A stretch of 5,358 nucleotides of DNA from Nitrospina sp. (GTDB lineage Bacteria; Nitrospinota; Nitrospinia; Nitrospinales; VA-1), in the NCBI GenBank assembly GCA_018647025.1, contig JABGTQ010000316.1, forward strand, positions 1 through 5,358. Direction: 5' to 3'. Position numbers and translations under genes: made by a program. A model generated the notes under the pieces. The model was not told where the DNA came from, made no database searches, and was given only the letters and a program-made list of their open reading frames with translations. This document shows positions 5,154 to 5,358 of the stretch, piece by piece (the stretch's first letter is position 1; each line of letters starts with the position of its first letter).

Positions 5154-5312
5154 ATGAAGGTATCCATAAAGTCGGTTGGTATTTATTTAATAGTATTTTT
5201 GGTTGGTTGGTCCTGTGCTGTACTTAGTTATTCCGATGCATTTTATTCGCAACACAATGGATTTATAGAAGGCGATGTAGTTAAAACAAACAAAACTAAA
5301 TCAAAAATTTAA
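5154..5312 (+). CDS. Small single-span membrane or exported protein of unknown function
   Basis: The 52-aa frame runs from ATG to TAA. The N-terminus is MKVSIKSVG, followed by a hydrophobic segment of about 17 residues (IYLIVFLVGWSCAVLSY, 10-26). A polar tail rich in Asn, Gln and His follows (about 31-36), ending in a basic stretch (KTNKTKSKI). The Lys2/Lys6 N-terminus and the hydrophobic core fit a signal anchor or an uncleaved signal peptide, with the tail outside the cytoplasm by the positive-inside rule; the basic C-terminus makes this uncertain. Cys21 follows VGWS, which is a poor lipobox, so lipoprotein processing is doubtful. GGAGG lies 8 nt before the start. The gene is too short for many gene callers. 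It lies 74 bp after the 64-aa gene, possibly in the same transcript. I do not recognise the family. Confidence 0.65.
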   Translation: MKVSIKSVGIYLIVFLVGWSCAVLSYSDAFYSQHNGFIEGDVVKTNKTKSKI

Positions 5313-5358
5313 ACGCGTAAAAGAATTTAATTAAAAATTTAATTTTGGGTAAAATTTA

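Noticed and set aside
5174..5210. GGTTGG ... GGTTGGTTGG as a two-layer G-quadruplex
   Set aside because: The GG pairs encode Val-Gly and Val-Gly-Trp in the hydrophobic segment. A two-tetrad structure with a 21-nt loop would be weak.
5154..5219. Lipoprotein signal ending at Cys21 of the 52-aa protein
   Set aside because: The residues before Cys are V-G-W-S. Trp just before the last small residue and the lack of Leu at -3 make a poor lipobox.

Overview
The window is about 5.4 kb of AT-rich bacterial chromosome, especially AT-rich between genes. The class A penicillin-binding protein, TatA and a Sec-exported TPR protein indicate a peptidoglycan-containing, probably Gram-negative bacterium. The mix of a DUF5069 protein, a ribonuclease-inhibitor-type leucine-rich-repeat protein and small secreted TPR proteins would suit an environmental lineage such as Nitrospinota or a deltaproteobacterium-like group. 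That placement is a guess from gene content, not a demonstrated assignment. No mobile element, CRISPR array, rRNA or tRNA was seen.

Left part (1-780), minus strand. Two independent units are read leftward. The first is a small exported two-TPR protein (688 to 329) with its own sigma70-like promoter and a clear intrinsic terminator (273 to 244). Downstream is a separate promoter and the 5' part of tatA (137 to 1), which runs off the left edge.

Middle (781-4287), plus strand, divergent from the left part. A predicted promoter overlaps a perfect TACAAA-C-TTTGTA dyad and leads into a cytoplasmic leucine-rich-repeat protein (909-1394). After 65 bp comes a DUF5069 protein (1460-1888), whose stop codon overlaps the start of a complete PBP1A (1888-4287) in a TAATG junction. 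The three genes could form one transcript. The DUF5069-PBP1A pair is almost certainly co-translated.

Right part (4288-5358). A very AT-rich stretch of nearly 600 bp has no recognisable gene and only weak potential pairing structures. It is followed by two very small genes on the plus strand (4885-5079, 64 aa; 5154-5312, 52 aa), each with a strong Shine-Dalgarno sequence. The first is a Lys/Asn-rich soluble protein. The second has one hydrophobic N-terminal segment and is probably a small membrane or exported protein. Neither is recognised. The last 46 bases are AT-rich and show no feature.

As a whole, the window reads as an envelope-biogenesis neighbourhood: peptidoglycan polymerisation, Tat export and an exported TPR protein. 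No complete novel system is evident. The best leads are the DUF5069-PBP1A coupling, the LRR gene with an operator-like dyad at its promoter, the His-rich duplicated TPR protein, and the two unrecognised small genes.
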